A stretch of DNA of 64,000 nucleotides. It comes from Plantago elongata (Eukaryota; Streptophyta; Magnoliopsida; Lamiales; Plantaginaceae). A model generated the notes under the pieces. The model was not told where the DNA came from. It searched no databases and saw nothing but the letters and a program-made list of their open reading frames with translations. This document shows positions 24,159 to 36,640 of this stretch, piece by piece. The DNA lies in the NCBI GenBank assembly GCA_036897095.1, contig JAYMSP010000220.1:1-64000 (forward strand), read 5' to 3'. The translations under genes were made by a program, and so were the position numbers. Numbering within the stretch: position 1 is the stretch's first letter; each line of letters begins with the position of its first letter.

Positions 24159-26814
24159 TTGAAGGATCGGCGATTGAAAAGAAAGGATTAGATCGAATGA
24201 AAAAGCGATTAGGAATTGGTGTATACAAAGCTGAGCTAAAGAGAGGTCATCTCATCTCAATATCTCAATATCTCATCTGAAAGGAAATTATATGATAATT
24301 GTCGGTAGCAGAGAGTAGAGAGAGAAACAAGGAGGAAGAGGAATGGTGGTGCAGTAGCAGCTAAGGGGTTGTAGCATAGCAGGCAGGTGAGGACCCATCA
24401 GACGAAACCCATGTGATTACAGCTCTCTCTTTTCTCATCCCAATTATTATCTTTCTTTCTTTCTAGACATTTTCAAAAAACATAATATATCCGGAGGGAC
24501 GATCTTTAAATAATTTAACTAGATACGGAATTATATTTTTAATAAAATCACAATGTTATCAGTGAAAACACTCATGTTCTTTAAATTAATATTTTTATAT
24601 TATAACAATTAACAAGACTTATATTATTAACAACATAGACATTTTAATTACTGATATGGGTTGTTTTATTGGTAACATAGATCGTCTTTAGATAAAGACC
24701 GCCTCTTACGAGACTTTGTGATATAATAATCCCTTTGAGTCGGACACGAATTTTTTCGTTGTAGATATAAATTTTAATTTAAAGATTGTGGTACAAAAGC
24801 GGCTATGTGTTTAGGCTTAGAAGAATTACCCTAAGCTAATAGTAATGACCAAGACAATGCTCCTCGAAAATGAGACCTGCAGGGAAAAGTGGCAGGTTAG
24901 ACCCTTTAAGACCGATTTGCCTAAGATAAACCGGTATAATACTAATTAACATGATAGTCGGACGTGAGTGGTCTGAGTAGAAGTAGACAGTAGTATATTA
25001 ATGACAGTTTACTTACTTAATTAGGAGTAAATGCTTGGGTATTTGTAGCAGACTTTTCGGGAGACCAACCTCTAACCGTCGCTACCGATTGGTCGGGAGA
25101 ACCCAAGCTGACACGTGTCATCAGAGACAGGTGGCATACCGTGATCCGGCGGAGCTCCGAGAGTATATCAGGTCGGCCCCTAAGATCCCGATAGTTGACT
25201 CATTATTGTACCACCAAACTTTAATGTTTAGTCGGGGTCAAACGTGTTTCCTATTTGGGTAGGGTCGGGACTGGTCAGGAAGTTTATACTATGTTGATTA
25301 TGCTAACAACCTTTGGTCGGCTCCAAGAGGATCCTTCGCGAATGGTCGGCTCCCACGTTTGTAGGAGCATCACGACTTATCACGGTTTTATATGTCACGT
25401 TTTGTCGCAGTCACGTGCTAAGGAATGGATTAGGAAGGAAGGACTCATTTGTATTTATCATATGAGCATTTTACACACAACCACCTTTTTAGATGCCTCG
25501 TAAACGATTAGGTCCCTATAGTTTCAGAAATTACATTGAGGTTCATTTCTCGGCCAAAATATTGACTTAGTGCGAAATGACCAATTTGCCCATCTAATAA
25601 AACATTCCTTGTAAATTGAACAATTAAATTAAAGTTCTATCATGCTCTAATTCTTACTAAACATTGTACAAAATTGAAGAACTATTTCGCGAAATTAAGA
25701 ATCAAACTGAAATTGAAGATTTTAAATGTCGGGAACCCTAATTTATTTGATTTTTCTAATTTTTTTTTTATATAGTGAAGGTATGTGTATGAAACCTAAA
25801 TACAATAAAGGACAATCAGTTTATTAAAGAAAAGGAAAATTAAAAGGAATTAATTAAAGAAAAGAGAAAAGAAAATTTAATTTTATAAGGAAAAGGGAAT
25901 AATAAAATGTAATAAGGGCAAAAGAGGGATACTAAATCAATTTTTCACACTTTTTTGTTTACGGGTTTTATTTTTGTACTTTATTATAAATATGTATTTA
26001 TTTTAATTTAAAGATTATAAAATTTAAATGTTAAGAATCTAAATACTTATATTATCTATTTTAAAAAGTTGGTTAGATTATAATATCACATATACTTAAT
26101 TTTCGTTCTTCTACTCCTCCTTTCGAGAACACTGCCAGTCAACAAAATTGCAATTTGGACCTTCCATTTGTCGTCTATTTACCAAGTTAATTCGCTCTTT
26201 TGTTTGTAGGATCATATGGTCCAACCTTTTCCTTGTGATAATAATCCGATAGATGGGCATTTTATAATCTTTTGATCTATTTTTGACTTAGGACCTTTGA
26301 TGATTGATACAATGCAATGACTTTGACTTCATATAAATTGTCAGAGTGAAATGCTCATCTCAATGCAATGCACCTATAGAATTTGTTCTTCACAAGTGGA
26401 TTCTTAAATATGTAAGGAAAATGGAACAAACATGTTCAATCAGATCGTGTCTTAAAATGTGTAATTGATTTGGTGTATTGTTAAGTGTTTTAGATGTTGA
26501 TTTCATTTCAAAAGTATACTTTTCGTATTATATTTGGTGATTAATATTTATACATTTTGATTAGTGGGTCTATTTTTCTTTTACTTGGACAATGACAATT
26601 TATATTTGAAATCCTCAATGAACATGTCGTGTAATACTCAATTAATTTTAAATAATCTACGATCAACCCTATTGTTTGTTTTAGTTTTGCATTATAATAA
26701 AGTGGTACAATAATAAACCGTTTCATTTAGCCATCACTAATGTTGGATAACACTAGTATGTTATTACACTTATTAGGGAAAAATTAAAGATAACTAAAAC
26801 ATGTTTTGCATTTT

Positions 26815-26897
26815 TCTTAAACGACAAAAATGACTTGAACCCCCAACCTATTGGTTAGAGGGGAAGTGTCTTACCAACTTAGATGCACTTCGTTGTC
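26815..26897 (-). mobile_element. tRNA-derived SINE-like repeat, copy 2
   Basis: On the minus strand: GACAACGAAGTGCATC, box A-like TAAGTTGGTAAGACAC, then GGTTGGGGGTTCAAGTC, a good pol III box B, and an ending TTTTTGTCGTTTAAG. It is the best-preserved copy of the family in this window. Confidence 0.6.
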
Positions 26898-27174
26898 AAA
26901 CATGTTTTGCAATTGAGTTATGTTTAATATGTTAAAGAATTGTGAATAAAGGTCCAAATCAAATTGATCGCAATTGGATAATTTTAACATTTAACAAATA
27001 ATAGAATAAAATTTCAATTCAAAGTATAAAATTCTTCCGCGAATAAAATATTTGTTGGGTTACATTAAATATTTGTCGGGATACATTTCAATCCGATCGA
27101 CCGTATTGTTCCATTGTGAGTTTAAACACAAGTAAAACATGTTTGGTCGGTCTAATATATGTCCGATTTAACAC

Positions 27175-27590
27175 AATGAAAATAAGAACATAAAATGTTT
27201 AAAGAATTAAGAAGAATAAAAATGTTAATAAAGGGTAAAAAATTAAAGAATTAAGAAAAAAAATGTTGAAAGAATTAAGAATAAGAAAAGCGTTAACAAA
27301 AGGGGAAATAAGAACATAAAGACGTTTAAAGAATTAAGAAGAAGAAAAATATTGATAAAGGGTAAACAAAAATTAAAAAATTTAAGAGGAAAATTAAAAT
27401 GTTAAAAGAATTAATAAGGAAAAAATTGACAGAGAAAGGAAAAAAAAAAAGAAAATCAAAAGTTCTTTACAGAATAAGAAAGAAAAATGTTTATTAAAAG
27501 GAAAATAAGAATATAAAAACGTTTAAAAAATCAAGAAGAATAAAAATGATAATAAAGGATAAAAAAATTAAAGAATTAACTAGGATTTAC
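27175..27590. repeat. Degenerate purine-rich tandem array
   Basis: Words such as AAAGAATTAAGAAGAATAAAAATG, TTAATAAAGGGTAAA and ATAAGAACATAAA recur about six times with an irregular period of roughly 60-70 bases. It is very A-rich on the plus strand. Confidence 0.65.
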
Positions 27591-28027
27591 TATTTATAGA
27601 CATTTTGGTAAATTATATGTATTAATGAGGGTCTACTGTTGAAAGTCACTTTCGTAATTTCACGGGAGGCTGGAAATGCATTGAAATGCATATCTCAAAT
27701 ACATGAAAAAACAAGATGTGATCGGATGTGCTCAAAAACACATTTGCCACTACACTTAGATAAAAACGTACAAGCTTAAACGGGCTTTGAGAAACGTATT
27801 AGAACCGAAATGCATCAATCTAATCACCATTGGTACGTGGTTTACGCACCAAACACACAACAATACATCAAACTAATCAAGTCAATACTTCAATTAACAA
27901 CCCGTCTTATACGCATCACAATATACAATATACTTACAAACATCGACATAACGTCAATCAATCAATGTACATTACAACTGAAACCTAAATTACTTTGTAT
28001 ACGCACATCCAACCAAATCATTGCAGA

Positions 28028-29004
28028 CAGGCCCGCAAAGGGCAAGTACAGTAAGCCCACTCGCACAGGGTCACATTTTTCAAGGGGCCTCCAGCCCAAA
28101 TGTTAGAGCCCAAGTCGAGAAGCATATTAAAGAAATTAAATTAGAGATTGACAACTTAATCTTCCTATTTATCTGCACGTTGCCACGTTTCATCTTCTCA
28201 AATTAATTGCATTCTCATTTCTTCACCCAATCACCCCTAATTTTTCATTTTCTATAAAAAATAATCACTTCTTTATTAATTTTTCATCGTAACCCCTTTT
28301 TTTTCTTTCTATTATAGTATACATCACTACACCATTTTGGTTTATTTCTCATTACTGGAAATTGGGATTCTTCAAACTGTAGCCAAAATTTCTATTTGTT
28401 TACATTCAATTTTATTATTTTCTTTTTGAATTTTCAGTTGATATTTGCATTTATATGTTCTTGCATAGAGAAAGAACTATTATCATCTAATTGTAGTATG
28501 TATATTATCGAATATAATGTTTGAATATGTAGGAATTAGCTTATTAATTGAAGAGTTCTTAGTGTTATTTTCTTATTTGGGTTAATTGCATATGTATATA
28601 TACAATATTAATTATTAAACACATTTGATTTAGTTTTATAAATTATCTCAAACATGAAACTATGGAAGTGTCGTTATAATTTAAGTAGCTTGATTTTTGA
28701 CAATCAAATTTGAGGTATATTCTCTTATTTACAATTAAAACAAAAAAAAATCTTATTAAAACACATAACTTTTCTATTAATTCAAAGTTTTAAATCATTA
28801 ATAGATTCGTTTGATTATTACGTTTTATTTATTTCTTAAACGAAGCACTAGAGTGAGTTGAGCTTTATAATTTTTATTTTTTTTTGCCATTTGGAAAATT
28901 TTATTAGAGGAATACTTGAACAAAATTAATTTGTGTATTATATTATAATGGATCTCGTTTTATAAATTCTGCGTATGGCCTCTTAAATCTCGAAGACGGT
29001 CCTG
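28028..29004. mobile_element. Non-autonomous hAT-type DNA transposon with target duplication
   Basis: The left end starts CAGGCCCG and the right end, read inward, starts CAGGACCG. The flanks are ATTGCAGA (28020-28027) and ATTGCAAA (29005-29012), an 8-base target duplication with one mismatch, as expected for hAT insertion. The left arm is rich in GGGCC/GCCC words and the right arm in GGCCTC, a known style of plant hAT ends. The 977-base element has an AT-rich centre with no transposase. The target duplication suggests a fairly recent age compared with other elements here. Confidence 0.7.
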
Positions 29005-29012
29005 ATTGCAAA

Positions 29013-31441
29013 AACCCGTTATTGCATACGCATGAGCTATGAACACCCATATGCATGAACACTGTTCGTGAGAAATGCTTGGAATGTAAACAATCGACAT
29101 AATATATACTCATTTTATTTAGTTATCAAAACAAGAGAACGAGATAAACCCTCAAGCATCAAGGGACAAAATCGATGCTAGTTGGACGTGATCAACTCAA
29201 ACTACGAGATATGTACCCTATTCAAAGGGTCAATTTGGGGGAATATGGAATAATCGAATTGTTGATTGAAATTATTTGGTTCAGTATAATTAATTAGTTG
29301 CGTGAGTTTGAAATTGTTTATTTGTAGTTTTTTTTTTCTGCATGTATTTTTTTTGCATGTGTGTCCTGAACCATCTGATTAATTCTCCATGGTGAAGGCC
29401 TCATTTGAATATTAGGGACGACTTAGAATGGATGGTGGTAATATTCATCACACCTCTCGGGATAGTAGGGATGAGAAAATATCTAAGTTCACAATTTTAT
29501 CTTTTCTATTGCCAATGATACGTATTTTACTTGCACGTTACAAAAGAAACTATTTTTTCCTAACAAAATCTTTTTTTCGTAACGTTAAAAACCACCAATA
29601 TTTGAAAATAAACGATTTGATTAATATGATTGATAATTCTTTTAATAATATATTTTAATTTCTAAATGAATTGTCTACAAATAATTTTTCCGGAGACTTA
29701 CTAATACTAATGAGTAACTATTTGAGTACAAGGATGAATTTTATCAATTAATGGACACTTTTAAGGTCCGACTACACTTGTACGGCTTAACGTTTACCTA
29801 TCACAGTTGTACTCACGACTTATTAACAACTGCTAACTTGTTTCTGAAAAAATTATTTAAACTTGTACTCAATCCTAACCGTCTATTTTATTTGTAATCT
29901 TTATAATGGTAATTTAAAATAAATATATATATACAAATTTGTAATATCATAATATATAATTTTAATTTAAAAGATAATATTATTTTTCATCTGGATTAAT
30001 TAAATCAAACAAACGTTAATCTTCCAAACTAATTCAACTAACTGTTCTTCCCTAATTAATATCGATAAACCCTAATTACTTAAATTCTTCGAACTAATTT
30101 AGCTGGCTATTTCATGATCTTCGACCAAGCCCCATTAAGAGTTCGGTAAGACTTCGCACAAAGTATGTGTAACATGGGGCGTGTATTGCGGCGGGCAAAT
30201 TAGTATATAATGGCCAATGGCCAATGTCCATTGATCACATATTGAATCTCTGAGAATAGGTATAATAAAAAAAGACAAATTAATATTCTCTTGTAATGAA
30301 GTTTGTGCACTGATATTTACCCCAAAAATTAATAACTGTGCTTATGAAGATTAACTGGGGAAGAATACCCAATCTTCAAAAAACCTAGCAATGTTTAATT
30401 AGAAAGATAAATATATAGTTTAATTTTGAAAAATTAAAATTTGATATGGACATGTTTACTATAGAAATTACAAATTATATGAATGGTTAGGATTAAATAT
30501 AACTCAAAACAAACGGTTTAACGACTAACGATGAATACAACTGGATGTATGTACGTTAAGCAATTATAATTGTAGACTTGTAGTCGATCCATAGACTCAA
30601 AGTCGTAATGTTACAACTCAAAAGTTAACTTTCAAGTTTCAAACGAGGCCATGCCCGACTTTCCAATTCTACTTGCATACTCGTGTTGGGCACTAAATAC
30701 TCACTCCGACAGGAATATGTAATGAAATAGCCCGCTCCGACACCCACATACACACCAATTAGGTATGGATGTTCCTTGCTACGAGTACGGCACGTAACTT
30801 TTACAGTACGTTAGGAGTTAAATAGCAATTACACTATTCCAGAATTTGTTTTGAATGCAAATTCATACACTTGGTTTGGCGGTTGAATTCGGTTGCAGTA
30901 GACCCCGCGAAAAACCTCTCGTATCTACAATTAAGTAGAGCACAAGAACAAAAAGTGTCTTTTTATTTCCCATCTGAAATTAACAATTCTTCAACACAAA
31001 GGATACAAATTTCAAGCAACATAACAACGTCTCGTTAGGTACAAGGCAGTTGTTGCTGATGTGAATCTTGCCTGTATTATATGCCCAAAACTCCAGGTCT
31101 GTGTATTATACTACATTGCAGACTAGTTTATGTTTGTGTACCAAGTCTATGTTTACCAACTTTATAGCTTCAGTTTCAATCCATTTTCACTTTTCATCTT
31201 ATTGGTTCATCTTATTTTAGACTCATACTTAACTTCACAACTAACTTCTTACTCACTATCACTATGTAATGTTTCGACAACCTCAAAACAGGAAACATTC
31301 TTCATAAGAAATAAGGGAGATAGTTCTCTGGACCTATATGGTCTTTCTTGATCTTCTTTTTTTTTCTGGGGTTGATTTGTTTCGAGTATAGTGTGGGTGT
31401 GATGCTAGTGGTTTCAATTTGAAAAGTTACAAATTTGAGAA
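29013..31441. other. AT-rich intergenic DNA upstream of the fucosyltransferase-like gene
   Basis: No gene or definable repeat is seen. The last several hundred bases should contain the promoter and leader of the next gene. Confidence 0.4.
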
Positions 31442-34400
31442 ATGGGAAAGAAAGGGTCGCCTCGTGCTGCTTCTTCTGGTTTAGAGCATCAATTGAAGTG
31501 GACCGGGATGTGTCAGAATGTTGATCAGTCTAAAGGTAGGAGAGTGTTTGGGGATGAATATAGTTGGGAGAAAGGATTTAAGAATGGCGGTGTCAAGTAT
31601 AATGCTAGTAAAGGATTTGGTAGTGGTAAAAGGCATGCATGCTGCCATCGTAAGCATATCAGGTCGATTGCAGTTATGTTTGTGTTAATGGGGTTATTTT
31701 TTCTATTGGATTCTTTAATGTTTTCGCTGTTTGATCCCTCGTTCATCAAGAGCAGAACAGTTGTTTCAAAATCTCATCAATTGAAGGTACAGAATGTTGG
31801 AATTTTAATGTATCAGTAGCGTAACAATTCGTTGCCCATATCTATATTGTTTGTAGGGTTAGTTGAAGCTAATGTCATCGTTTTGTTTAGCCTTATCAGG
31901 TTACTCTTACTTCATATCTTGCATAATGCTGCACTTCAGTCGAACCGCATGGCATGATGACTTGATATTGTGTTTGTTGACCTCAATATGAGATTGTTTT
32001 ACAATTTTAATTTTGGGTTCTTTGTAGGTAATTGGCACTGTACACTATAGACAGCAAAAAGATCCGCTTATGTATCCAAGACTATTGCAGATGGCAACTA
32101 TTTCGCTTGCAGAGGTTTGAGTTAAACGTATAAAATGCCACTTGCTGATATCTTTTGCAGACAAACTTGTTATGTAATTCTAGATAATTCTGACCACAGA
32201 AAGAGCTTGAGCAAAATGAGTCGAAATTTTGGAAGGAACCATATGGGAAAGCTGGCATGTGGAAACCTTGTGCTAATATGAAGGTCAAAAGGTATACATA
32301 TCACTAGATTTTGTCTACAACTTCCGACATGCTGGTCATAGGATAATTGCATATTTAGAACTGATAGTCTGATACGCAAGCTTTACGATTAGTTGATTCT
32401 CTGTGACTTCATAACCATCTGCATTTTGTCAGGCAGGGATATGAACAGACATAATGGTTTTATTTTGGTGAGTGCTAATGGAGGCTTAAATCAACAGCGA
32501 GTTGCGGTGAGCATTCAAGTTTGGTTAGAATTTCCAACTATGTCAAAAAGTTTCTTTGTCCTGCTCAAGTCCCATAATGTATAACACCTTGTTTGTGGTG
32601 ATATGTGCAGGTATGTAATGCAGTTGCTGTTGCATCTCTACTGAATGCAACATTAGTGATTCCAAAATTTCTTTATAGCAATGTGTGGAAGGATCCAAGG
32701 TGACATGATTTAGATATGATGTAGCTTCATTAGTTTACTTGTTATTACTATATCTTCCCCTGCATCAGTCCGTATTTTAAAATGTGGAGGCGACGTAAAT
32801 TTCTGATCATTATGTCTTGCAGCCAGTTTAGCGATATTTACCAGGAAGACGCCTTCATGACCACTCTGAAGGGAGACATCGATATAGTGCGGGAGCTTCC
32901 TTCTCATTTGAAGTCAATAGATTTCCAGGCAATTGGTAGTCTGGTATGCATATTTGATGCTTCTGTATTAGTACCTAGCTGGAAAACAATTGTCTTTAAC
33001 CTTCAGAGTCCTCTTCAGGTAACAGATGCAGATCTTCCCAAGGAGGCAACACCTAGTGAATACATACGGAATGTACTTCCTATTTTACTGCGTAATAGAG
33101 TAGTTCATTTCCTCGGATTTGGGAACCGGCTGGGGTTTGACCCATTGCCTTCGGAGCTTCAGGTGAAGATGTGCGTTATTGGCTACAATATACAAAATTT
33201 TGCATACACGTTACCTTTCGATTTAGGCCTTGCACTTATTTTTTCTGTTGCATCATGTATGCTGACTAGATATCGCGTATAAGCATTTGCATCTAATGAT
33301 TTATGCTAGGTATCAAGTGACAAGTATGCCAAATATATGAAAGTAATAGGCAAATGTAAATTTCTTGTCAAAGAAGTCGCTTTTCTAATACAGATATGGT
33401 CTTTCTTCCAGAAACTAAGATGCAAATGTAACTTCCATGCCTTAAAGTTTGTACCGAAGATCCAGAAAACTGGCTCTTTACTGGTCAAGAGGATAAGAAA
33501 ATATGATGCAGCAAAGAGCGTGCTGGACAAACAGCTTCTTGGAAACTTCATGTCTATTCCATCTAGAGAGCCTACTATTGTTGAAAGCTCTTCGAAATAT
33601 CTTGCTTTGCATTTGAGATTTGAAGTTGATATGGTGGCTTATTCAATGTGTGATTTCGGAGGTGGTAAAAACGAGAGTATGGAACTTCAGTCTTATAGAC
33701 AAGAGCACTTTCCCCTGCTCCTTGAACGCTTAAAGAAAATGAAGTACGGCTCCACAATACATTAGTCTGAGTTGTCTTTTTGCAAGACAAAGTTTAATTG
33801 TTCTTTTTTTTCATTTAATGGATGCAGGGCCCTTTCTCCTGAAGAGTTGAGGACAATGGGAAGGTGTCCCTTGACACCGGAAGAAGCAGCATTGGTTCTT
33901 GCTGGTCTTGGATTTGATCGCTTAACTTATATCTATCTGGCCGGATCTCAGATATATGGAGGAAAATCAAGAATGACTCCTATAGCCAACCTCTATCCTA
34001 ATATAATTACCAAGGAGAATCTCCTTTCACTCCGTGAACTCGAACCTTTTACAAATTTCTCTTCTCAGGTAACTGGAACAGTGCTAAATAAATGAAGAAC
34101 TACATCTGTAAAAGAAACATATGTGCCTATTGGTGTGGAAAGCTGAAATCTAACAAAAATGAAGTTGAAAAAATCTCTTTATAGTTCTGTAGAGAAAACA
34201 AAATCTGATGCCAGTTCCCCGAAACTCTTTCCGTGCTTCTGCTTCAAAACAGGCATAATGAGTTTTCAGTTTATTCACATTAACTTCCCAATATCATTTC
34301 GTATAAGATGTTTAATGACGTAATAAGTCTGTGTGTATGTCAGTATGTGGTTGAATTTTACTGAAGATGAAATAATTGGAATGCAGCTTGCAGCTTTGGA

Positions 34401-34698
34401 TTTCATTGCTTGTGCAGCCTCTGATGTATTTGCCATGACGGATTCTGGAAGCCAGCTCGCGTCATTAGTTTCTGGCTATCGAATATACTATGGTGGAGGA
34501 AAGGCTCCCAACTTGAGGCCGAGCAAGAAAAGGCTGGCATCAATTTTGCAAGAAAATAGCACAATCAGGTGGCATAGTTTTGAGAGCAGAATAAGGAATA
34601 TGATTGAGGAAGGCCAAATAGTTCGCACAAGGAGTCACAGGAGAAGCATTTATCGGCAGCCAAGATGCAGAGAATGCATGTGCCAGCAGCGTTTATAA
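31442..34698 (+). CDS. O-fucosyltransferase family protein (DUF246, GT106-like), Golgi type II membrane protein
   Basis: Ten exons: 31442-31786, 32028-32114, 32200-32291, 32437-32506, 32611-32699, 32823-32943, 33019-33162, 33412-33743, 33828-34068, 34387-34698; 610 residues. The protein has a basic cytosolic tail, a single membrane helix at about 75-97 (signal anchor) and a lumenal catalytic domain. Family motifs: [10 protein letters not shown] at about 187-196 (donor-sugar loop), [17 protein letters not shown] after it, HLRFEVDM at 383-390, and [15 protein letters not shown] near the end. The plant family adds fucose or related deoxy-sugars to wall glycans or proteins in the Golgi; which acceptor this one uses cannot be read from sequence. 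At intron 3 the acceptor at 32435-32436 is used, because the AG four bases earlier leads to a stop. The C-terminus is basic with a Cys pair (CRECMCQQ). A polyadenylation-like AATAAA lies near 34805. Confidence 0.9.
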
Positions 34699-34993
34699 AT
34701 CATGCTTTTGATCTAGTGATCTACTCTTCCTGCAAATAGTGTACAGGTTTATATGTTGATCCCAAATTCATGTACAACTTTGTACATTATGAGAGATTTA
34801 GATGAATAAATAGTCCATTGATCTGATTTTCCCTTCATTATGGACAATAAACACTGGAGAATCACATCCTTGTCTGTCTCTATACAACTAAGTCCATCAT
34901 ATTATAAAACCGACCATATATAACTTTGTCTAAAATATCATCCATCATAGTACATTAGCTGTCTATGCATCACCCGTATCTGCACTGCCTGAA

Positions 34994-35122
34994 GCGAAAT
35001 TTCCATCATGGACAGCGCAGCATGAGCGTGCATATACGGATGATGCAGAGAAAGCTAACAGATTTCAAAATTTCAAGGATAATGAAGAGTGTGTAGAACA
35101 CGGGATTCATCTGAAAAATTAA
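34994..35122 (+). pseudogene. Relic of papain-type cysteine protease propeptide (I29 domain)
   Basis: One open stretch codes for 42 residues that match the inhibitor I29 prodomain pattern: FPSWTAQHERAYTDDAEKAN then RFQNFKDNEECVEH, where family members have W-x(2)-x-x-x-YxxxxEKxxRFxxFKxN. It ends at a TAA. No mature protease domain (QGxCGSCW, catalytic Cys, His, Asn) is found on either side, so this is an isolated exon-like fragment and not a gene. It lies about 300 bases past the fucosyltransferase-like gene. Codes for no complete product. Confidence 0.65.
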
Positions 35123-35607
35123 GGACTACACGATTTAGGTATGCAAACATCTTCCACTCCGCAGGGATTGGAGGCGGATGGGAGCAGTTACCAGAGTCAA
35201 ATATCAAAAGAAATGTGGTAAGCCGGCCATCTGCAACTTTGTTTGTAAATTTTCAAATAGAAAGAAAGAAAAAGACAATGTTTTGGTAGTACTTGTGGTT
35301 CACCAGACAGGGGATTAATTAATAATTGTAGTAGGACTGTATGAGTATATGTTTGAATTACCAGAACCATATTAGAGTATTTTTCAGTACCTATCATGAT
35401 CATCAGGTTCTTTAACATGCTAAGTGTGGTTATCAGATGCGGATGCACCATCAGTGGCTGGAACTGGAGCAAATTGGAACACAGAGGAGCATTGATTTTG
35501 ATAAAACAAAGGAGCTAGAATTGTGATTGGGTAAGGTAGAGGCTGAGAAGAAGAAGTATGAGATTTGTTTGATGATTGTAGCTTTTATTAGTTTTACAGT
35601 GGCTGGA

Positions 35608-36490
35608 TGTTGGTTGATGTTTAGCAAGTTGTGAGATATATCTTAATTAACAAATCTTTATAGTGGACGGCTGAGATCAAATTTGAAGACTTAACAGATG
35701 AGATGAGATGAGATTGGTGGTTACAAGGAAGGAGGCAAAATCCCTTGTAACTAACTTTGGAGAGCTCAATCCGATTAGTCGATTTCTATTAATGTTACAT
35801 ATGATTTGTATAAATAGTTGATGTAATTGTTTGTTAGTTATTTATCATCATACTTTCATCTTTCAATTTCTGAGGTATAGCTTGAGAAAGGAGATTTAGA
35901 GATTCATAGACAAAAGAGTGAAATTGAGTCGTCGATTTGGTGAAGTTAAAGCTACTGCTTTTTTAGAGAAAGAAAAGTGGACGATGATATGTTTTAAGAG
36001 TTAAATTCACTGAATAAGAACTATATATGGGACATTGTGAATATCCGTAAAGTTTAGAAACTGGTGGGGTGTAAATGAATTTTAAAGAAGAAGCTTGAGG
36101 TAGCAAATGGGGAACAAATCAGATACAAAGCCAGATTAGTGGCAAAAGGTTTCACTTAAAGAGAAGGTATAGACTACAGTGAGAGTTTCTCTTCAATAGT
36201 TTAACATACCTCAATTAGACTTTTGTTGTCTTTGGTAGCTCAAAATGGATTATTTCTACACCAGTTAGATGTCAAAACTGCATTTCATCATGGAGAACTG
36301 GAGGAGGTAATATATATGCAGTTACCTGAAAGCCTGAAGATTAAAGATAGAAGTAACATGGCATGCTTGTTAAGAAAGTCTCTGTATGGGCTCAAACAAA
36401 GTCCAAGACAATGGTATATGAGGTTTGATGAATATATCACCTCTGTAGGTTTCAGGAGAAGCAACTATGATAGTTGTGTTCATATATCAG
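35608..36490 (+). mobile_element. Broken Ty1/copia LTR retrotransposon fossil
   Basis: A candidate LTR runs from about 35608 (TGTTGG) to 35865 (TTTCA) and includes a TATA box TGTATAAATAG. It is followed at about 35870 by a weak match to a tRNA-Met primer site. From about 35945 to 36490 the DNA encodes part of a copia reverse transcriptase, recognisable from the segments YKARLVAKGF, LHQLDVKTAFHHGELEEVIY and LLRKSLYGLKQSPRQWY. Gag, protease, integrase, RNase H and a second LTR are not seen. The element is clearly incomplete and broken in several places, and I judge it old. It stops at an hAT-like terminus at 36492. Confidence 0.8.
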
Positions 36491-36491
36491 G

Positions 36492-36640
36492 TAGGGGTGT
36501 ACGTGGGTACGGGTGTTTATTTGTAAAATTTCTAACCGACCCGCCTATTGCGGGTACGCCAAATTATTAATCGTGACGGTTGGAATTTTATCCCAACCGT
36601 CACAAGTCGGTTGACTACTTGAAGCGGACGGTTAATTAAC
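36492..36640 (+). mobile_element. hAT-like terminal fragment abutting the copia fossil
   Basis: It begins TAGGGGTGTACGTGGGTACG, a classic hAT-type end, and is followed by repeated CGGGT/ACCCGC words and the small palindrome GACGGTTGGAA/CCAACCGTC at about 36576-36603. The matching opposite end was not found downstream, so the element is truncated or its right end has decayed. The right border given here is approximate. Confidence 0.45.

Larger units (their letters stand above)
24160..28019. other. Intergenic DNA with unclassified repeats
   Basis: The first few hundred bases are the kinase leader and promoter. From about 24990 to 25510 the DNA is clearly richer in GC, with many GGTCGG words, and looks like part of a retroelement or LTR, but no ends or protein domains could be recognised. 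A tRNA-derived repeat lies at 26815-26897 and an A/G-rich degenerate array at 27175-27590. No gene is seen. Confidence 0.4.
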
